From NCBI RefSeq assembly GCF_003012915.1, contig NZ_CP027770.1:434001-498000 (forward strand): 64,000 bases of DNA, read 5' to 3'. Both the position numbers and the translations under genes were made by a program. Of this stretch, positions 1 to 10,699 are shown piece by piece. Below the pieces are notes generated by a model that saw nothing but the letters and a program-made list of their open reading frames with translations, did no database searches and was not told the DNA's origin. Source of the stretch: Staphylococcus felis. Its GTDB lineage: Bacteria; Bacillota; Bacilli; Staphylococcales; Staphylococcaceae. The number at the start of each line of letters is the position of its first letter. Positions within the stretch are counted from its first letter, which is position 1.

Positions 1-641
1 ATTTTTTCAGCGAGTTCTGGACTTGTGACATCTCCATTACCAATAACCGGAATATTCACCGCTTCTTTGACTTGACGTATGATATCCCAATCCGCCTTGC
101 CTTCATACATCTGAACACGCGTACGGCCATGTAGAGATATCGCTGCTGCACCTGCGCGTTCTGCTGCTTTCGCATTTTCTACTGCATAAATATGATCTTC
201 ATCCCAACCGATGCGCATCTTACAAGTCACAGGCTTACTTACACGTTCAGTAACTGCAGATACCATCTCATAAATTTTATTCGGATCAAGCAACCAGCGC
301 GCACCTGCTTCACAGCGAATAATTTTGGATACAGGGCACCCCATATTGATATCAATAATATCAGCAGTTGTGTTCTGATCTACATACTCTGCTGCTTCAA
401 CAAGCGTTTCTTTTTCTCCACCGAATATTTGTAGCGATAGTGGGCGCTCGTTTTCATCTATATACAACATTTTCATTGTTTTAGGGTTATTAAATAAAAT
501 GGCTTTGTCACTCACCATTTCTGCACATACTAAACCTGCACCGAACTCTTTGACCGTGAGCCTAAACGCTGAGTTGCATACCCCTGCCATAGGTGCTAAA
601 ACAACTCTATTCTCTATTTCAACGTCTCCAATTTTCCACAT
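1..641 (-). CDS. dusB: tRNA-dihydrouridine synthase, DusB type (3' end cut by window edge)
   Basis: Flavoenzyme that reduces uridine to dihydrouridine in tRNA D-loops. I translated the open frame from ATG at 639-641; it runs off the left edge with no stop, giving the first 213 residues. Visible family features are the start [20 protein letters not shown] (FMN barrel strand 1), LQIFGG, the active-site segment DIINMGCP-like ([13 protein letters not shown] with the catalytic Cys), CKMRIGWD, and [24 protein letters not shown] ribosome site lies 7 bases before the ATG. It follows folK at short distance, as in the cysK-fol-dus-lysS order of staphylococci. The family is certain; the DusB subtype is inferred from locus and similarity. 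Confidence 0.93.
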   Translation of the reverse strand, partial: MWKIGDVEIENRVVLAPMAGVCNSAFRLTVKEFGAGLVCAEMVSDKAILFNNPKTMKMLYIDENERPLSLQIFGGEKETLVEAAEYVDQNTTADIIDINMGCPVSKIIRCEAGARWLLDPNKIYEMVSAVTERVSKPVTCKMRIGWDEDHIYAVENAKAAERAGAAAISLHGRTRVQMYEGKADWDIIRQVKEAVNIPVIGNGDVTSPELAEK

Positions 642-690
642 ATTGTGGTTCCTCCAATCAAGCTATATCATATCTTAACAATGTATGGCA

Positions 691-1166
691 TCATTTATAC
701 TTTACTACAGAATCATCAGGCTGTACTAATGTACGAATCAATTTGTTTGAGCGTGGTTCTATCACATCTGATGCAATGTCGTTTAAAGGTATCATAACAA
801 AAGCACGCTCAGACATGCGAGGGTGAGGGATTGACAAGTGCTCATCTTCAATAATCGACTTGCCATATAACAAAATATCGATATCTATTGTCCTCGGCCC
901 CCACCTTTCTTTCCGAACACGGTGCAAACGCGTTTCAATTTCTAAACACGCTTGAAGCAATTGAAATGGTGGTAGGTTGGTTTCAATAGATACACATAAG
1001 TTCAAAAAATCAGGTTGATCTACATATCCGACAGGTTTTGTTTCATATATTGGTGAGACACGCTTAACCCTAATGCCTGGTGTCATGTTCAATTGTTCTA
1101 TAGCTAATTGAAGTTGTGTTTCACGTTCGCCTATATTACTCCCTAAACTTAGATATGCATCTACCA

Positions 1167-1167
<1 letters not shown>
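691..1167 (-). CDS. folK: 2-amino-4-hydroxy-6-hydroxymethyldihydropteridine pyrophosphokinase
   Basis: HPPK transfers pyrophosphate from ATP to 6-hydroxymethyl-dihydropterin, the step just before dihydropteroate synthase in folate synthesis. The 158-aa length is normal. Motifs: YLSLGSNIGE at the N-terminus, SPIYETKPVG near residue 40, FLNLCVSIET, and the signature RKERWGPRTIDIDILLYG near residues 85-102, whose Asp pair binds Mg2+. The ATG (1165-1167) overlaps the folB stop by one base (TAATG), so the two are translationally coupled. Last gene of folP-folB-folK, followed by dusB. Confidence 0.97.
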
Positions 1168-2340
<1,173 letters not shown>

Positions 2341-2373
2341 CTATCACTCAATTATTGTGAATTGAACAGCCTT

Positions 2374-2382
2374 ATTATAGCA
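2374..2382 (-). promoter_or_regulatory. extended -10 promoter for the fol operon
   Basis: Read on the minus strand, TGCTATAAT lies about 60 bases upstream of the folP GTG. This is a perfect -10 hexamer with the extended TGn element. No good -35 is seen at 17 bases, which fits an extended -10 promoter. A separate fol promoter agrees with the cysK terminator lying just upstream. Confidence 0.5.
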
Positions 2383-2477
2383 AATTTTGACACTCAATTG
2401 ATGTAGATAAGTTTATGTAAAAGTAAGATATAACTCAAAACAAGGCAACTTGCTTTATGAGACATAGACACACCATC

Positions 2478-2523
2478 AAAAAAACAACTGAGATATTCAT
2501 CCAAAAGGGCAAATATCTCAGTT
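2478..2523 (-). terminator. Rho-independent terminator of cysK
   Basis: A perfect 12-base inverted repeat (AACTGAGATATT at 2486-2497 and its complement at 2512-2523) with a 14-base loop is followed, on the minus strand, by GTTTTTTT (2478-2485). It lies about 140 bases after the cysK stop and separates cysK from folP. Confidence 0.85.
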
Positions 2524-2665
2524 ATCGGATTAGAACTATTCTTCTATTAAATCATTAAATCCATTTCAATCATTGTTATTTTCACTAGAGTTACATCGCT
2601 CGCTAAATACTGAGAGTCTGTGTTTGAACTCTAATTAAATCTTAATCATTTTATTGTCATCCTAC

Positions 2666-3595
2666 TTATTCGAAATTGTAAAGTGGCGTTGATAAGTAAC
2701 GTTCACCGTTACTTGGCAGTACTGTAACCACAGTCTTGCCTTTACCAAGTTCTTTTGCTTTTTGAATCGCTGCATAAATTGCTGCACCTGAAGAAATACC
2801 ACCAAGTATTCCTTCTTCTTTAGCTACGCGACGTGATGTTTCCATTGCAGTTTCATTAGCCACTTTAATCACTTCACCATAAATTTCAGTGTTTAATGTA
2901 TCTGGAACAAACCCAGCTCCTAAACCTTGTAATTTATGTGGGCCAGGCTCTCCACCACTTAATACTGGAGAAGCTTCTGGTTCAATCGCGACAATTTGAA
3001 TATCAGGATATTTTGCTTTAAGCACTTTTCCTGCACCTGATAATGTACCACCAGTTCCTACACCTGCTACAAAGGCATCAATGGTTTTACCTTCAAATTG
3101 TTCAACGAGTTCAGGTCCTGTCGTTAATTCATGAACTCTAGGGTTGGCTAAGTTTTCAAATTGTTGTGGTTCAAAGTAACCGTGCTCTTCTTTTAATTCT
3201 TTTGCTTTTTTTATAGCACCTTTCATCGCTTCTGCACCTGGTGTTAATACGACTTCTGCACCATAAGCTTTTAATAAATTGCGACGTTCAATACTCATTG
3301 TTTCTGGCATTGTAAACACAGCTTTATAGCCTTTTGCCGCAGCTACGAATGCTAAACCGATACCTGTATTCCCACTTGTTGGTTCTACAATCGTGTCACC
3401 CGGTTTAATTTTACCGTCTTTTTCTGCTTGTTCAATCATCGCTAATGCAATACGGTCTTTAACAGAGCCAGCCGGGTTTTGATACTCTAATTTCACATAA
3501 ATGTCAGCAGCATTCTCATCAGTTTGATGGCGCAACTTAACAACTGGAGTTTGTCCAATTAATTCAGTAATATTTTCTACAGGTTTTCTAACCAT
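2666..3595 (-). CDS. cysK: cysteine synthase A (O-acetylserine sulfhydrylase)
   Basis: PLP enzyme making cysteine from O-acetylserine and sulfide. The 309 residues show the PLP lysine in [15 protein letters not shown] (about residue 43), the substrate loop [11 protein letters not shown], the phosphate-binding [10 protein letters not shown], and the C-terminal [13 protein letters not shown]. The open frame extends upstream to a GTG at 3608-3610, but that codon lies inside the Shine-Dalgarno AAGTGAGGT. The ATG at 3593-3595 ([10 protein letters not shown]) is better spaced and matches the family N-terminus. Monocistronic: it has its own terminator, and hslO ends 172 bases upstream. CymR control is known for cysK in relatives; I could not identify an operator. 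Confidence 0.96.
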   Translation of the reverse strand: MVRKPVENITELIGQTPVVKLRHQTDENAADIYVKLEYQNPAGSVKDRIALAMIEQAEKDGKIKPGDTIVEPTSGNTGIGLAFVAAAKGYKAVFTMPETMSIERRNLLKAYGAEVVLTPGAEAMKGAIKKAKELKEEHGYFEPQQFENLANPRVHELTTGPELVEQFEGKTIDAFVAGVGTGGTLSGAGKVLKAKYPDIQIVAIEPEASPVLSGGEPGPHKLQGLGAGFVPDTLNTEIYGEVIKVANETAMETSRRVAKEEGILGGISSGAAIYAAIQKAKELGKGKTVVTVLPSNGERYLSTPLYNFE

Positions 3596-3767
3596 ATTAT
3601 CTAACCTCACTTTATTATTTTTTAAAACATAGTTACAAAATCGGATATAGTTTTAGTCTACCATTTTTCAGATAATTTCAAAAGTATAATTTTAATTATC
3701 TTGTACACTTTAAAGATTCTGTAGTTTATTTTATATTTCTAGTAACATTATATACTATATCCACCGA

Positions 3768-4649
3768 CTATTTCATTTCTTCTAGCAGCGCTGTCAACTC
3801 AGCTTCTGTATACTGATACTTTGTACGACAAAAATGACATTCTGCTTCAGCACCATGGTCCACTTGAATCATATGCTCTATTTCCGCTTCTCCTAATCCT
3901 TTGATTGCATTCAAAAATTTATCATGTCCACAATGACATTCGAATGCAACAGGTACTGTTTCTAAAAACACGACATTTTCAGAACCTAAAATCGCTTCTA
4001 ACATCTCTTCAGGAGTAAGCCCTTCATCTATCATTTGAGATACAGGTTTCATGGCTTGAATTGCAGCCTCAAGTTTATCAATGGTTTCATCTTTTGCACC
4101 AGGCATCACCTGAATGATAAAACCACCTGCTGCCTTAATTGAATTATCAGGATTAACAAGCACGCCCACACCTACTGATGAAGGGACTTGTTCGCTATTC
4201 GCAAAATAATACGTAAAATCTTCCCCTAATTCACCTGAAACAATAGGGCTATTTCCGGTATAATAATCGCGCATACCCACATCTTTAACCACATTAATCG
4301 CACCGCTCGTTCCCACTGCACGTCTGACATCTAATTTACCTTGTTCATTCAAAGGAAAATGGGTTTGTGGGTTAGTAACATAACCTCTCACCTTTCCTTT
4401 CGCATCAGCGTCAGCTATAATTTTGCCAATAGGTCCTCCACCTTCAACTGTCACCGTTAATTTTTGGTCACCTTTTAACATCGCTCCCATCATTACAGTA
4501 GCAGACATTGTACGTCCTAACGCCGCAGATGCTGTAGGCCATGTATAGTGCCTAGATTGTGCTTCTTGAATTGTATCTGTCGTCTTAGCACTGTACGCAC
4601 GTATTTCCCCACCGAATGCAAGTGCTTTAACTATATAATCTTGCGTCAT
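3768..4649 (-). CDS. hslO: redox-regulated chaperone Hsp33
   Basis: Holdase chaperone activated by oxidative unfolding in the cytoplasm. The 293 residues include the N-terminal core ([41 protein letters not shown]) and the C-terminal redox switch, with zinc-binding cysteines in CHCGHD and CHFC about 30 residues apart, the diagnostic C-x-C ... C-x2-C arrangement. It starts at ATG 4647-4649 after AAGGAGCGATAATG. It sits between ftsH and cysK as in other staphylococci, but is separated from ftsH by a 739-base gap holding a hairpin array. Confidence 0.97.
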   Translation of the reverse strand: MTQDYIVKALAFGGEIRAYSAKTTDTIQEAQSRHYTWPTASAALGRTMSATVMMGAMLKGDQKLTVTVEGGGPIGKIIADADAKGKVRGYVTNPQTHFPLNEQGKLDVRRAVGTSGAINVVKDVGMRDYYTGNSPIVSGELGEDFTYYFANSEQVPSSVGVGVLVNPDNSIKAAGGFIIQVMPGAKDETIDKLEAAIQAMKPVSQMIDEGLTPEEMLEAILGSENVVFLETVPVAFECHCGHDKFLNAIKGLGEAEIEHMIQVDHGAEAECHFCRTKYQYTEAELTALLEEMK

Positions 4650-4704
4650 TCATTATCGCTCCTTCAAATTACCTATCTATCCATAATATAGTCTATGTTG
4701 CATT

Positions 4705-4733
4705 ATCATAACCGCCTCATGACGATGAAACAA
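4705..4733 (-). promoter_or_regulatory. candidate promoter of hslO
   Basis: On the minus strand, TTGTTT (4728-4733) and TATGAT (4705-4710) are separated by 17 bases and lie about 55 bases before the hslO ATG. Two mismatches in the -35 make this only a plausible sigma-A promoter. Confidence 0.4.
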
Positions 4734-4812
4734 CTAATATGACTTTAACTATGCATTCCTTCCACCCTCCATTTTAACAACATCAACTTATTTAATCATG
4801 CATTTAATGCAT

Positions 4813-5310
4813 AAGGTTGTTGAGATTGCGCTTAGAGTTTGAGCATAACTCGAGCAATTCAAAAAATTGTTCCTCAAATTTTGAAGAATTGCGAAGTTAT
4901 ACCGAAAACTCTGCATGCGAAACACCGTCTATCACAAGGTTGTTGAGCAAGTGTTTAGGATTCAAGCAGAATGGAATGACGAGCAAAATTGTTCCCCAAA
5001 TTTTGCCGAGCCATGACATTCTGTCGAGAATCCTACTTGCGAAACACCGTCTATCACTAGGTTGTTGAGATTGCGCTTTGACTTCGAGCAGAACCTAGCA
5101 GTGAACAAAATTGTTCCCCAAATTTTGTGAAACTGTGTAGTTCTGTTGAGAAGTCAGCAATCGAAACACCGTCTATCAAGGTTGTTGAGCGTGGAGGTTG
5201 GGACAAAAGTGCTCAGGATTCAAGCAGAATGGAATGACGAGCAAAATTGTTCCCCAAATTTTGCCGAGCCATGATATTCTGTCGAGAATCAATTGACTCC
5301 ATTCATCTCG
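4813..5310. repeat. array of four ~120-base palindromic repeats with covarying stems
   Basis: Four units begin near 4813, 4936, 5059 and 5178. Each starts with AAGGTTGTTGAG or AGGTTGTTGAG, and the first three end with GAAACACCGTCTATCA. Between these flanks lies a long imperfect hairpin whose core is nearly constant (CAAAATTGTTCCCCAAATTTTG, shown here in parts: arms CAAAATT/AATTTTG, loop GTTCCCC). The distal arms differ between units yet remain complementary: AGAGTTT...AAACTCT and ATAACT...AGTTAT in unit 1; GCAGAATG...CATTCTG in units 2 and 4; GCAGAAC...GTTCTG and GACTTC...GAAGTC in unit 3. No convincing ORF. It lies downstream of the ftsH terminator and upstream of the hslO promoter. Confidence 0.85.
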
Positions 5311-5333
5311 CCACACCTATCTTTTCTTAATGC

Positions 5334-5374
5334 AAAAAAGTACTACACATTCATATTTTAAATGTGTAGTACTT
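5334..5374 (-). terminator. Rho-independent terminator of ftsH
   Basis: A 14-base perfect stem (AAGTACTACACATT at 5338-5351 with its complement at 5361-5374) has a 9-base loop. It is followed on the minus strand by a T-run (complement of 5334-5339). It sits 15 bases past the ftsH stop codon. Confidence 0.9.
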
Positions 5375-5388
5375 TACGATATTAATCA

Positions 5389-7476
5389 TTATCGTTGTGA
5401 ATCGTCCTTGCCTGGGCGATCAATATTCGGTTCACCTTCATAACCTGTCGTATCTTTATCTTCTGTTGACTGGTCATCTTTTTGAGATTCTGATGATGTT
5501 TCTTTATGACCCTCTTGATGTGCTCTTTCCGTTAACTCTTGTTGTTCACGTCGAATTTCATCATAAGATTTACCATATTTGCCTTCGCGGAATTCTTCAT
5601 TCTCGTTTTGATCAACCACTTTAGCATCATCATAATTCACTACTGGTAGATGTCCTTCATGGAATAATGATTGAATTTGTTCCGCAACTAACGTTTCTTC
5701 AGTTAACAACGTTTCTGCAATCAAACGTAGCTGTGATTCATGTTCTAATAAAATTTGTTTACAACGCTCGTATTGTTCTTTGATGATACGTTGTACTTCT
5801 TTATCAATTTCAAAAGCAATTTGACCAGAGTATTGTGGCTCACCAGACATATCTTTACCTAAGAAGACTTGGCCACCACCGCCATGAGAAAACTGTAATG
5901 GACCTAGTTTTTTACTCATACCATATTCTGTAACCATTTCACGTGCGAGTTTAGTGGCACGTTCAAAGTCATTTGAAGCACCTGTAGACACTTCATTAAA
6001 GATAATATCTTCTGCTACTCGTCCACCTAAAAGACCACAAATCTTGTCTAACATTTCTGGCTCTGTCATTAAGAAACGGTCTTGTTTAGGTAACATCATC
6101 GCATAGCCGCCTGCTTGTCCGCGCGGTACGATTGTTACTTTGTGTACCACTTCCGCCTCATCAAGCACCATACCGATAACCGTATGTCCTGCCTCATGAT
6201 GTGCAACAATATTTCGTTCTTTGTCCGAAATCACGCGAGACTTTTTGGCTGGACCTGCAATGACACGGTCTGTTGCCTCTTCAATGTCTCTCATATCAAT
6301 TTTCTTCTTGTTACTACGTGCAGCAATAAGCGATGCTTCATTAAGTAAATTTTCTAAATCTGCACCAGAAAATCCTGGTGTACGTTGAGCGATTGCTTTT
6401 AAATCAACAGTTTCATCAAGTGGCTTGTTTTTCGCATGAACGTGTAAAATCGCTTCACGTCCTTTAACATCTGGACGTCCCACTTGAATTTGACGGTCAA
6501 AACGACCTGGGCGTAACAACGCTGGGTCTAAAATATCTGGACGGTTTGTTGCGGCAATCATAATGATACCTTCATTTTCACCAAATCCATCCATTTCGAC
6601 AAGTAATTGGTTAAGCGTTTGTTCACGTTCATCGTGTCCTCCACCAACACCTGCACCACGTTGACGACCTACTGCATCAATCTCATCTATAAAAATGATA
6701 CACGGCGCATTCTTTTTCGCATTTTCAAACAAGTCACGTACACGGCTTGCACCAACACCGACAAACATCTCAACGAAGTCAGAACCACTGATTGAGAAGA
6801 ACGGCACACCCGCTTCCCCTGCTACAGCTCGTGCAATTAATGTTTTACCTGTTCCTGGAGGGCCTACTAATAAAACACCTTTAGGGATACGTGAACCCAT
6901 TTGTTTAAATTTGTTATTATCTTTCAAGAAGTCTACAATTTCAATCAATTCTTGTTTTTCTTCATCTGCACCGGCAACATCAGAAAAACGTACACGACCT
7001 TTTTGACTATCGTACATTTTGGCTTTGGATTTACCAAAGTTCATCATACGACCGCCACCGCCGCCGCCTTGTGCTTGGCTTAAGAAGAACATGAAAAGTA
7101 GTGCTATGACTACAATCGGAATTAATGTTGATATAATACTTACAAATACACTTTGTCCTTCTTCTTCTTTAACCGTAAAGTCTAGTCCATCTTGGTTTTG
7201 CGCTGTTTCAGTTACTCGCTCTAATTCTTGATTATTATTAAACAGAATTGTTGAAGCGTAATCGTCATTGTTTTGTAACTTACCACTCACTTTATATACA
7301 TTGTTCTCAGGTTGAATTTCAAGTGACTTTAACTCGCCACTCTCTAAGTTTTGCATAAATTGCTTATAAGTTAACTCTTTAGGTACATTTCCATTACCAT
7401 TAATCCAAGAAAATAACCCAAATATAACAACGCCGATAATCGCTATAAACAGCACATTACGAAAAGCTTTCTGCAT
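5389..7476 (-). CDS. ftsH: ATP-dependent zinc metalloprotease FtsH
   Basis: Membrane-anchored AAA+ protease that degrades unassembled membrane proteins and regulators. Of 695 residues, TM helix 1 spans about 7-24 and TM helix 2 about 111-133, with an extracytoplasmic loop between. The AAA domain has Walker A GPPGTGKT (205-212), Walker [13 protein letters not shown], and the second-region-of-homology arginines in [12 protein letters not shown]. The zinc protease motif HEAGH lies near residue 425. The C-terminal tail (after about 630) is highly charged and low in complexity, as is common in Firmicutes. Starts at ATG after AGGAGG. Follows hpt in the conserved tilS-hpt-ftsH order and ends at a strong terminator. 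Confidence 0.99.
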   Translation of the reverse strand: MQKAFRNVLFIAIIGVVIFGLFSWINGNGNVPKELTYKQFMQNLESGELKSLEIQPENNVYKVSGKLQNNDDYASTILFNNNQELERVTETAQNQDGLDFTVKEEEGQSVFVSIISTLIPIVVIALLFMFFLSQAQGGGGGGRMMNFGKSKAKMYDSQKGRVRFSDVAGADEEKQELIEIVDFLKDNNKFKQMGSRIPKGVLLVGPPGTGKTLIARAVAGEAGVPFFSISGSDFVEMFVGVGASRVRDLFENAKKNAPCIIFIDEIDAVGRQRGAGVGGGHDEREQTLNQLLVEMDGFGENEGIIMIAATNRPDILDPALLRPGRFDRQIQVGRPDVKGREAILHVHAKNKPLDETVDLKAIAQRTPGFSGADLENLLNEASLIAARSNKKKIDMRDIEEATDRVIAGPAKKSRVISDKERNIVAHHEAGHTVIGMVLDEAEVVHKVTIVPRGQAGGYAMMLPKQDRFLMTEPEMLDKICGLLGGRVAEDIIFNEVSTGASNDFERATKLAREMVTEYGMSKKLGPLQFSHGGGGQVFLGKDMSGEPQYSGQIAFEIDKEVQRIIKEQYERCKQILLEHESQLRLIAETLLTEETLVAEQIQSLFHEGHLPVVNYDDAKVVDQNENEEFREGKYGKSYDEIRREQQELTERAHQEGHKETSSESQKDDQSTEDKDTTGYEGEPNIDRPGKDDSQR

Positions 7477-7593
7477 GCGTCGTTTCCTCCTACTTCAAAT
7501 ATAAAACTAATAAAAATTTTACCATAATATGATCGTTACTGGCTAGTAATTGACATCTATGAGATTTCACGCAATTCAATAAAAATAAAAATT

Positions 7594-8133
7594 TTATGAG
7601 TTATAGATTTCTGGCTTTAACGTTCCAATATATGGAAGGTTACGATATTTTTCACCGTAATCCAGACCGTAACCCACTACAAACTCATCCGGTATTTTTC
7701 GTCCTACATATTTAGCTTCAATGTCTGCTTTACGACGATTCGGTTTGTCTAAAAGCGTCACAATTTCTAACGATTTAACACGACGTGACTCTAAAAGCTC
7801 TGTAATCGATTTCAACGTTGTGCCTGTTTCAAGAATATCTTCAATAATTAAGACATCTTTATTTTCAATCGATGTACTTAAGTCTTTAAGAATCTGAACC
7901 TCTCCTGTTGATTCAGTGCCACCATGATAGCTTGATACATCCATAAAATCAATGGCTAAAGGGACGTCAATGCGTTTGATTAAATCAGTCATAAACAAAA
8001 CGGACCCTTTCAAAATTCCTACACATAATAAGTCTCTACCTTGGTAATCTTGTGTGATTTGTTCACCTAATTGAATGCATAAGTCTTGGATGTCTTGCTC
8101 TGTTAGCACTATTGCCTTTAAATCATTTTTCAT
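7594..8133 (-). CDS. hpt: hypoxanthine-guanine phosphoribosyltransferase
   Basis: Purine salvage enzyme converting hypoxanthine or guanine plus PRPP to IMP or GMP. The 179-aa length is standard. Motifs: the flexible loop LKGSVLFMTDLIKR, the PRPP signature VLIIEDILETGTTLKS (about residues 94-109) and the purine-binding DEFVVGYGLDYGEKYRNLPYIG near the C-terminus. The start overlaps the end of tilS by 11 bases, so the two are co-transcribed; ftsH follows after 117 bases. Confidence 0.98.
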   Translation of the reverse strand: MKNDLKAIVLTEQDIQDLCIQLGEQITQDYQGRDLLCVGILKGSVLFMTDLIKRIDVPLAIDFMDVSSYHGGTESTGEVQILKDLSTSIENKDVLIIEDILETGTTLKSITELLESRRVKSLEIVTLLDKPNRRKADIEAKYVGRKIPDEFVVGYGLDYGEKYRNLPYIGTLKPEIYNS

Positions 8134-9415
8134 TTATGTCATCTCCCAAATATTGAATGTGAATTGTATTAGCATATCTATCTCGAATATACAAATGGCC
8201 TACCGCTAAAATACGATTACTCGCATCCACGACAATTGGCATTCGTTCTCTCAATAATGTAGGTACTTTAGCATCGATCATGAGTCGCGATACTTTTTTG
8301 TGATGTCCTGAATGTAATACCACACGGTCACCATTATATCGTGTGCGAATCCAAAATGCATCATTTGTCTCAAATAATTGTGGCATAATATGTATGCGAT
8401 AATCACCAAAATCATACCATCCTGGCTTAGTTATATGAACTTTCTGAGTTGTAAATTCTCGTGCATCATTTGCCGTTAGGATTAATTTATCATAGACAAT
8501 GTAGGCATGCCATTTGTTTGTGTGCATCAATGCGGTTTGAGCAACTTGACTATCTAATTTTTCGAACCAGTCATGATAGGCTTTTTCGGTGATTGATGTC
8601 ACTTCATCAAATTGCGAAATACAATAATCCAGAATTTTCATTTTAACATGTATTAATTCTTGATTAAACTCATTTCTTGAAATGATGATTCGGTTTAAAT
8701 CTTTTTTGACATGTTCATCGATAAATCGAAATGCTTGCTGACGTATCAATACCTGTGCCGAAACTTGCATATCATATAATTTTAACAGTTGCTCATTTTG
8801 TAATTGTGGATTTTTTGCAATGGTGGGTAGTATACGATTTCGAATGTCATTGCGCACGTAATCATTGCTTTGATTGCTTTCATCTTCATAATAAGGAACG
8901 TGATATTGAGATTGATAATCGCATATTTGTTGCTTAGTTGTATGAATCAGTGGCCGAATTAATTGATAACCCTTTCGCTTTTCATGATCATTCATCCCTA
9001 AAGGGCTTCTCGTACTCCTTCCAGTAAAAATACGATAAAAAATAGTTTCTAATTGATCATCTTGATGGTGTGCAGTGAGTAAACAATTGCCTTCTAAACG
9101 TGCCATCATAGCATCAAACCAAGCATATCGACGTTTTCTCGCTTCGTTTTGGATACTACGCCCCGCTATGACAACATCCTCTAAGTCAAGATGATGGATA
9201 TAGATAGGGATGTGATGCGCTTGACAATAACGCTCTATAAATGCCGCTTCATGATCAGACGCTTCTCGCAAACCATGATGAACATGTACACATGACAATT
9301 GACGATACGTTTCTCGATAGTGATGTATCAATTGATGCAGTAAAACCATACTATCAATACCCGTTGAAACTGCAAGTACTAAATGATCCGTATTTTTCCA
9401 AACTGGCTTTATCAT
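8123..9415 (-). CDS. tilS: tRNA(Ile)-lysidine synthetase
   Basis: Modifies C34 of the CAU-anticodon tRNA-Ile to lysidine so that it reads AUA. The 430 residues begin with an N-type ATP pyrophosphatase domain. Its P-loop reads AVSTGIDSM, the staphylococcal variant of the SGGxDS motif. Further signs are VHVHHGLREASDHEA, LTAHHQDDQLETIFYRI, and YVRNDIRNRILP in the linker. A TilS C-terminal domain closes it (KVSRLMIDAKVPTLLRERMPIV). The start is ATG 9413-9415 after GGAG. It overlaps hpt by 11 bases. The upstream yabR unit ends in a terminator at 9433-9479, so tilS likely starts a new transcript, though readthrough is possible. Confidence 0.97.
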   Translation of the reverse strand: MIKPVWKNTDHLVLAVSTGIDSMVLLHQLIHHYRETYRQLSCVHVHHGLREASDHEAAFIERYCQAHHIPIYIHHLDLEDVVIAGRSIQNEARKRRYAWFDAMMARLEGNCLLTAHHQDDQLETIFYRIFTGRSTRSPLGMNDHEKRKGYQLIRPLIHTTKQQICDYQSQYHVPYYEDESNQSNDYVRNDIRNRILPTIAKNPQLQNEQLLKLYDMQVSAQVLIRQQAFRFIDEHVKKDLNRIIISRNEFNQELIHVKMKILDYCISQFDEVTSITEKAYHDWFEKLDSQVAQTALMHTNKWHAYIVYDKLILTANDAREFTTQKVHITKPGWYDFGDYRIHIMPQLFETNDAFWIRTRYNGDRVVLHSGHHKKVSRLMIDAKVPTLLRERMPIVVDASNRILAVGHLYIRDRYANTIHIQYLGDDINEK

Positions 9416-9432
9416 CCAAACACTCCTACACT

Positions 9433-9479
9433 AAAAAATAGAGGCTGAGATTCAAAGTTATCCTTCGTTTCTCAACCTC
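9433..9479 (-). terminator. terminator after yabR
   Basis: Arms GAGGCTGAGA (9441-9450) and TCTCAACCTC (9470-9479) form a 10-base stem with one G-T pair, followed on the minus strand by TATTTTTTAG (T-run opposite 9433-9438). It lies between the yabR stop and the tilS start. Confidence 0.75.
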
Positions 9480-9489
9480 TTAACAGCTC

Positions 9490-9867
9490 TTAACGACGTG
9501 AACCTCTTCCGCCACGTCTTGATTCTGTTTGACGTTTAATAGAAGTAAGTTTATCTTCACTATCTTTTAAGAAATTAGATAGTTTCTTTTCGAAATCTTC
9601 CGGTTTTTGCGCCGGCTTTTGTTTTCGTGGGCGATCTTTTGCTTTTTTAATAGATAGACTAATTTTGCCATCATCTGCAATAGATAGCACTTTTACTTCC
9701 ACTTCATCTCCTACTGATAGATGCTCTTCTACATTTTCTACATAGTTATCTGCTATCTCACTAATGTGAACTAGCCCACTTTTCCCCTCAGGTAATGACA
9801 CAAATGCGCCAAACTTTTTGATCCCTGTGACTTTACCTGTTATCTTACTTCCTACTTCGATTGACAT
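9490..9867 (-). CDS. yabR: S1-domain RNA-binding protein YabR
   Basis: Small S1 RNA-binding protein, 125 aa; its molecular role is not settled. One S1 domain fills residues 1-72 (VGSKITGKVTGIKKFGAFV, GLVHISEIA, LSVGDEVEVKVLSI, GKISLSIKKA). A basic, disordered tail ends in RRGGRGSRR. The open frame continues upstream, but I chose ATG 9865-9867 (MSIEVGSK) because the domain begins there. The GGGAGG site lies 13 bases upstream, a rather long spacing, so the start is slightly uncertain. Follows divIC as in Bacillus and other staphylococci. Confidence 0.92.
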   Translation of the reverse strand: MSIEVGSKITGKVTGIKKFGAFVSLPEGKSGLVHISEIADNYVENVEEHLSVGDEVEVKVLSIADDGKISLSIKKAKDRPRKQKPAQKPEDFEKKLSNFLKDSEDKLTSIKRQTESRRGGRGSRR

Positions 9868-10016
9868 TTTTTTAATGCATCCTCCCGATTTTGTTCGATA
9901 TTTAATTCTATTATACTTTTGTTTGACTATTTTCACAATGACTAAAATTAGAAACCTTTACTTGAATTGAATTTTACCATGCTCGCTTTTACCGATGTAC
10001 TACTTTGTTATAAACT

Positions 10017-10409
10017 TTATTTGTTGTGCTGATCCTCTTTAGATTGTTTGCTGTCTTCAGGCAATTTAAAAATAATCTCACCGTCATTACTTAAATAGTA
10101 TTCATCTCGTGCAATTTTCTCTATATATTCATCATTATTTAGGTTATTCAACTGTTCTTTAAGTTGAATCTCTTGATCTTGTAGTTTCTGATACTGTTCT
10201 TCTTTAGCCGAACGCTCAGAAGATGCTTCATGATTACTTTTAATCTGTACCAATAATAAAATTAAAAGCGTAACAATAATAGCTAAAAGCATACCTCCAA
10301 AAACAGAAATTCGTTTTTTAACAACTTTTTTTCGGAGCTCATGCCGCTTCTTCTTTTCATTCTTTTTAGATGTATACTGATTGCCGATATTTTGAATCTT
10401 GTCACTCAT
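10017..10409 (-). CDS. divIC: cell-division protein DivIC (FtsB-like)
   Basis: Single-pass divisome protein that partners FtsL and DivIB at the septum. The 130 residues have a basic cytoplasmic N-terminus (about 1-34), a TM helix about 35-56 (FGGMLLAIIVTLLILLLVQI) and an extracellular coiled coil about 60-95 rich in Glu, Gln and Leu. The C-terminal EKIARDEYYLSNDGEIIFKL is the hallmark of the FtsB/DivIC family. Lies between rqcP and yabR, the conserved order. Confidence 0.95.
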   Translation of the reverse strand: MSDKIQNIGNQYTSKKNEKKKRHELRKKVVKKRISVFGGMLLAIIVTLLILLLVQIKSNHEASSERSAKEEQYQKLQDQEIQLKEQLNNLNNDEYIEKIARDEYYLSNDGEIIFKLPEDSKQSKEDQHNK

Positions 10410-10444
10410 GCAGCATCACCTTTCCTTTAAAGTAACGTATAGTG

Positions 10445-10699
10445 TTACAAACGTGCTTCTTTGACGAGTTCGTACATCCCTTTTGCATTTTCTTTCGTTG
10501 CATGTTCATTTAATGCAGTGACTTGAATTGTAACTATTTTTTGACCAAATTGAATCACCAGCTCATCACCCACTTTCACATCTGTTCCTGCTTTAGCCGT
10601 ATGCCCATTAACCGCTACACGTCCCTGATCGCTAAGCTCTTTTGCTAATGTGCGTCGTTTGATTAATCTAGAAACTTTTAAATATTTATCTAATCTCAT
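10445..10699 (-). CDS. rqcP: S4-domain RNA-binding protein RqcP (YabO)
   Basis: An 84-aa S4-domain protein. Its Bacillus counterpart helps RqcH add alanine tails to stalled nascent chains in ribosome quality control. The S4 fold is seen in MRLDKYLKVSRLIKRRTLAKEL, GRVAVNGHTAKAGTDVKVGDEL and VIQFGQKIVTIQV. Its ATG overlaps the stop of the MazG-type gene by 4 bases (ATGA coupling). Function is inferred from the family. Confidence 0.93.
   Translation of the reverse strand: MRLDKYLKVSRLIKRRTLAKELSDQGRVAVNGHTAKAGTDVKVGDELVIQFGQKIVTIQVTALNEHATKENAKGMYELVKEARL

Larger units (their letters stand above)
4650..5388. other. intergenic region hslO-ftsH
   Basis: This 739-base gap holds the candidate hslO promoter, the four-unit hairpin array (4813-5310) and the ftsH terminator (5334-5374). 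I see no credible gene. Confidence 0.7.

Noticed and set aside
4817..5068. 83-residue open frame on the plus strand in the hairpin array
   Set aside because: It spans two repeat units, has no ribosome site, and its sequence follows the palindromic repeats; the array explains the open frame.
4813..5310. CRISPR array
   Set aside because: The repeated flank is about 28 bases, but the intervening segments are about 95 bases, palindromic and related to each other, and no cas gene is in the window.
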